Source: Allodiplogaster sudhausi
Taxonomy: Eukaryota > Nematoda > Chromadorea > Rhabditida > Diplogasteridae
Length of the DNA stretch: 64,000 bases
Reading direction: 5' to 3'
Assembly: GCA_945643635.1 (NCBI GenBank)
Contig: CALZFC010000043.1
Coordinates: 3,407,501-3,471,500, forward strand
In this document: positions 60,554-64,000 of the stretch, one piece after another
Numbering within the stretch: the first letter of the stretch is position 1
Layout: every line of letters starts with the position of its first letter
The notes under the pieces: model-generated
What the model was told of the DNA's origin: nothing
Databases searched by the model: none
The model's input: only the letters and a program-made list of their open reading frames with translations
Program-made: the position numbers and the translations under genes

Positions 60554-60650
60554 CTGTCGCCTTTTAGTGACCTACTGTCGTCACTTTCTTTTCCCTTCCA
60601 CTCCAATTCTTCCGGTCGTCGCAACGTCTGTCGTCGTCTCGCTCAGTAGT

Positions 60651-60668
60651 CGTGATGTTCGGCCCCCA
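60651..60668 (-). promoter_or_regulatory. Primer-binding site candidate
   Basis: Immediately inside the 5' LTR the minus strand reads TGGGGGCCGAACATCACG. A TGG start is expected for pairing with a tRNA 3' CCA end. The first bases, TGGGGGC, resemble sites that use proline tRNA, but the rest is not a clear match. Confidence 0.6.
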
Positions 60669-61359
60669 TGTGGACCAGGGTGGCCCCTGGTTCTCGACGG
60701 TGCTGGCGGACTCTCAACAAAACCCACGACCCGACCGTCCCCTCTTCACCCTTACACCCCAAAGTAAACTGTGAAGATTACGAAGCGAAAGCAATAAACA
60801 AGATTTATTACTTTAGAGAAAAAGTAACAAGTAACAAATAATATATATAGTATAAAACGAGAAGCCCCACTCACACAATATAGTCGCTGCGATCCTTTAA
60901 CGCCTCCCTCGGGCGCCTCTAACACGAACGGGAGCCTTCTCCTAACACACGAGCCGTCGAGCGGTCGACCAGCCGCTCCGTAGCTCCGGCCTCTCCCAGA
61001 CTAACTACTACTACGAAAACAACCCTCCTTGCTGGGTCAAAACAAGGGAGAGGGCCAAAGTGCTAAATGCTCTACCCCAGTAGCAATTCAACTCTGACAC
61101 GAAAGAAATACAGCGAATGACTATGCAACATAATAAAAGAACACACTAGAATTATACAGTACCTAGATCTATACAAAGTAAAACGATAAAAAGGGGGCAG
61201 GGCTTACGATGACGACGAGATGTAGGGGGACAAGGTAAAGGGTATGGGAAGATGGGGGAAAGAGAGAAAAGAGAGAGGAGGGAAACGTCTCTCTCTAGAG
61301 GGTATGGGAAGATGGGGGAAAGAGAGAAAAGAGAGAGGAGGGAAACGTCTCTCTCTACA
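60669..61359 (-). repeat. 5' LTR (right copy, 691 bp) with an internal 60-bp tandem duplication
   Basis: It is colinear with the left LTR except for five substitutions and one extra 60-bp unit. 61241-61300 repeats as 61301-61359, starting GGTATGGGAAGATGGGGGAA. The extra unit accounts exactly for the 60-bp length difference. Confidence 0.93.
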
Positions 61360-61666
61360 TTGAACATGCCCGATTACTAATGTGGCCTATAATGGGAATA
61401 CGATGTGAATCTGCGAGATCGACAGATAACCTCTGCAGCTGTTCCGACGGAGTCCATGACCTTACGATTTGTGGTGGCCCTCCTTCTTCAGCCAGCCAAG
61501 GGGAGACAAGAAGATACATGCACTAGTCATTCTTTCCATAGTTCTAGATTAAGTTACTAGCACATCTTGGTTTCTCGTATCAATAGAATAATTTACGTAT
61601 TGAGATGAATGTTTGAATTAGGAAAGCAATGGATATGTTTGTGTGAGTGGAATCTCCGTTTGAGAG
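61360..61666. other. Right flank of the retrotransposon, 5' of the acyltransferase gene
   Basis: 307 bp. On the minus strand 61360-61500 is open and reads IVRSWTPSEQLQRLSVDLAD, then SHRIPIIGHISNRACSM, up to the LTR edge. I cannot assign it. The rest is AT-rich and may be the promoter of the plus-strand gene. Confidence 0.35.
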
Positions 61667-64000
61667 ATGGAGCACCGACTGGACATCCAAGGAATGCGCG
61701 CCTTGGCGATCTCGGCCGTTCTGCTCTTTCACTTCTTTCCTAGCCAAGTGCCCAACGGATTTCTCGGAGTCGACATGTTATTTTCATGACAAGTCCTTTT
61801 AACACAATAAAATCGTGTCGTTTACAGCTTCTTCGTGGTGTCCGGCTACTTGATCCTCTCGACCTTCTCGAAGAAGGTTAGCTCGAATGGCCTCTCGTAC
61901 AGCACGATCCTTGAATTCTGCGGACGCCGCATCCGGCGCCTCGTGCCCCTCTACCTCTTCTTCTGCCTGGTCGCAGTGCTCACTTTCACTGCTTGCTCCA
62001 CGCCCTTTGAGATTGCTTCCTCTCAGGTGGTCGTGGCATCATACTAAACGAATTCTCTTACAGTATTTATATATGAATGTATATATGTATATTATCATGA
62101 CAGAACGTTCTTTATTCAGAACGACACAATAAATGCACTGATGTTCATGACAAATATCGATGCGATTCGCCGCAAAAGTGTCTATTTTCATTCAACAGAG
62201 GTCAACGACAATGACGATCAGTGATGTTGTTCATTGTTTAGACGGAGCAGAATGAGAAGCTCTTCACGCACACTTGGTCACTCTCTGTTGAAATGGAATT
62301 CTACGCCTTCGTTCCTCTTCTCTTTCTCGCTCGCCATACGCTCTTCTCTCGTCTCCAACGGCTCTTTCTTCCAATTGGCATGCTAGATCTGACTATTTCT
62401 TGCATTGAATCCAGCAAAGAATCCCAGAGGATGAAGTGATTGACAGCCCGAGAGTTGCAGTTGCTCTGTTGTCCTTTTGTGTCTTCGATCTCTTCGCGCC
62501 ATCTCCCATCGAAGCGTTCAATTCGCCTTTCGCACGCCTTTGGCAATTTCTGGCGACTTCATTCTTCACCAGCTTAGGCGAAATTATTCCGCCAACTTAT
62601 CTTTTGGTTTGTTCTACTTTGAAGCTGATTATTTGTTATGAGAATTTGCTGGCAAAAATTCTTCGATAACAAAATAATAAATATTTTGCCAGGAAAGACA
62701 TGATGAAGAGGAAAACGCCGCAACTTTTACGCATGCACTACTAAAAGAGGTCTTTGTTACTTTTTCAAGAATGCTTCACTTGTTCCATGGTCTTTCGTTT
62801 AAAAATGAACATCTAAAATAATGATTTGCAACACTTCTACTCAAATGAAGGTGACTTGTCTGCTTTGCTCGCTGGCTCTGCTTGTCGTTCTCTTCATGCC
62901 CAATCTAACATGGCAAGCAACATCAGCTCGGCTTGTCGTCACTGCTGCATCTGCTGTCCTTCTCGAATTCGGCGGCAGCAGTGTGGTGTGCAACTGAAGC
63001 AGTGATTATTCCTGGCAGTCATCTTTCCCTTTTTGTGAAGGCTACCGCCTGGCTCCGTCTCGAGTCGGCTGCTCTTCTCGGAGACATCTCATATTCTCTT
63101 TACCTCTTCCACTGGCCTTTCGCTACAATTCTGATGCTGCGAGATGCCATCGGTTTGTATTATATGCTCTTTTTCTGTCGTTTAAGTAACTCTTTCTCAA
63201 AATCTTGAGGCCCCGTTCTTCCACTTCTCCTCTCAATACTCGTATCCTCGTTTGTATATTACACATTTGAGAAGCGGTATCGAACGTGGACAACGAAGCA
63301 GATTTGTGCGTCTTTCATTCTTATTTCGGGAGCAGAATCTTAGTTTATTATCTGCTCTCTTAATGTCGCAATTAATATGTTTAAAGAATCTTTAAATTTG
63401 GACAAAGAGTCCAAAACTTGTTTTGAGTGAGCTCAATTCTGGAGAACGAGCGAGTATTCAAGAACGAAGTCTCCAATCTGACACCACCCAACTGCAGCTA
63501 CGAGAGCCAACAAGGACTGCCTGGCAACTCGGTCATGCTTGGCCCGACTCAGCCATTTGGCTTTTGATAGATGCCCGTGAGAACTCTTATTGATTTACAT
63601 TAATGTGCACCATAAATAGATAGATAATAGTGGAAGAATTGCTTGTGCAGACTGGGGATGGCCGACTGAACTTCGCCATCATTGGCAATAGCTACGCGCC
63701 TGACCACGCGCCCCTCATCTGGCAGCATTTTCTCCCGTTCTTCCATAACTTCTCCGTCTTTTCTGTGCATTGTCAGCGTGGCCTGCTTTTACAAAAAGGC
63801 TCACCAAATTGTCTTCATTTCATTCCCAATGTCAGCATGCGAACCGTTGCTGCACACGATGAAGCAAGGCTGCCCGCTGCTCCTCAACTTCAAAGGCGTG
63901 CTCAATGAACTTCAGCCTGACGTCACATTCGTTGTGCAGAGGTCATTTTGCTTCGGATTTTATTTTTTTTGCATTATTCTTTTTACCTTTAATTGTCATA
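61667..64000 (+). CDS. Acyltransferase-3 family membrane protein with SGNH domain (OAC-like), 3' end off the right edge
   Basis: Exons: 61667-61776, 61828-62026, 62120-62200, 62242-62350, 62428-62606, 62693-62749, 62851-62985, 63041-63152, 63210-63305, 63428-63531, 63651-63777, 63836-63941, with all phases compatible. The start MEHRLDIQGMRALAISAVLL and then FFVVSGYLI are the hallmark first helices of acyltransferase-3 proteins (LDxxRxxA, VSGYLI). Later family motifs are RRIRRLVPLYLF, FTHTWSLSVEMEFYAFVPLL, PFARLWQF and LGDISYSLYLFHWPF. After the last helices a soluble part carries FAIIGNSYAPDHAPLIW, the block I G-N/D-S of an SGNH domain. These proteins move acyl groups onto exported sugars or other acceptors at a membrane. 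Nematodes have many oac copies, so no number is given. The model is by eye; exons 5 and 7-9 are the least certain. Confidence 0.82.

Larger units (their letters stand above)
54123..61359 (-). mobile_element. Full-length Ty3/Gypsy-type LTR retrotransposon with a degraded gag-pol
   Basis: Direct repeats 54123-54753 and 60669-61359 bound a 5.9-kb interior. Each LTR starts TGTGG and ends CTACA on the plus strand. Coding runs on the minus strand, so the right copy is the 5' LTR. A primer-binding-like TGGGGGCCGAAC follows the 5' LTR at once, and a polypurine tract precedes the 3' LTR. Domain order is Gag with a CCHC knuckle, protease, reverse transcriptase, RNase H, integrase, which is the Gypsy order. 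An extra ORF follows integrase. The LTRs differ by about five substitutions and one 60-bp duplication, so insertion looks recent. The coding region nevertheless carries at least five frame breaks. I found no target-site duplication. Confidence 0.93.

Noticed and set aside
54123..61359. Envelope gene in the retrotransposon
   Set aside because: The frame after pol has no signal peptide, glycoprotein-like cysteines or membrane anchor.

Overview
The window looks like nematode nuclear DNA. It is intron-rich, with introns usually 45-500 bp and mostly TTTCAG/TTCCAG-type acceptors. It carries a many-FN3 protein matching the nematode hemidesmosome receptor myotactin, an MSP-fibre protein of the MFP2 type known only from nematode sperm, a NAS-type astacin and an OAC-type acyltransferase. 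Introns and intergenic DNA are packed with (GA)n/(CT)n tracts and short TACA/TGTA palindromic repeats. I cannot name the species.

Layout. (1) From beyond the left edge to 28,288, minus strand: a giant gene starting with a signal peptide and followed by more than 30 fibronectin type III repeats, best read as a let-805/myotactin orthologue; its transmembrane and cytoplasmic part lies off the left edge. (2) 28.3-40.1 kb: mostly GA/CT-rich intergenic DNA with a few weak coding-like islands and one nearly perfect 39-bp-arm hairpin. (3) 40.1-42.1 kb: a divergent pair, an MFP2-like sperm cytoskeleton gene on the minus strand whose second domain is mostly missing, and a 48-residue single-pass membrane peptide gene on the plus strand. 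(4) 46.6-53.2 kb, plus strand: a complete 12-exon astacin metalloprotease (signal peptide, prodomain, catalytic domain, EGF, CUB; 417 residues in my model, all intron phases consistent). (5) 54,123-61,359: a structurally whole Ty3/Gypsy LTR retrotransposon on the minus strand with LTRs about 99% identical, but several frame-breaking lesions in gag and pol, an altered protease motif, and a third ORF downstream of pol ending in an arginine/glycine-rich tail. (6) 61,667 to the right edge, plus strand: the N-terminal membrane part and the start of the SGNH domain of an acyltransferase-3 (OAC-like) protein.

The cellular genes are unrelated in function: epidermis-muscle attachment, sperm motility, extracellular proteolysis and acyl transfer. 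The only obvious functional grouping is the divergent pair at 41.3-41.7 kb, which shares a 459-bp promoter interval. All exon models were made by eye from splice signals and reading frame; family names rest on recognised motifs, not on a database search.
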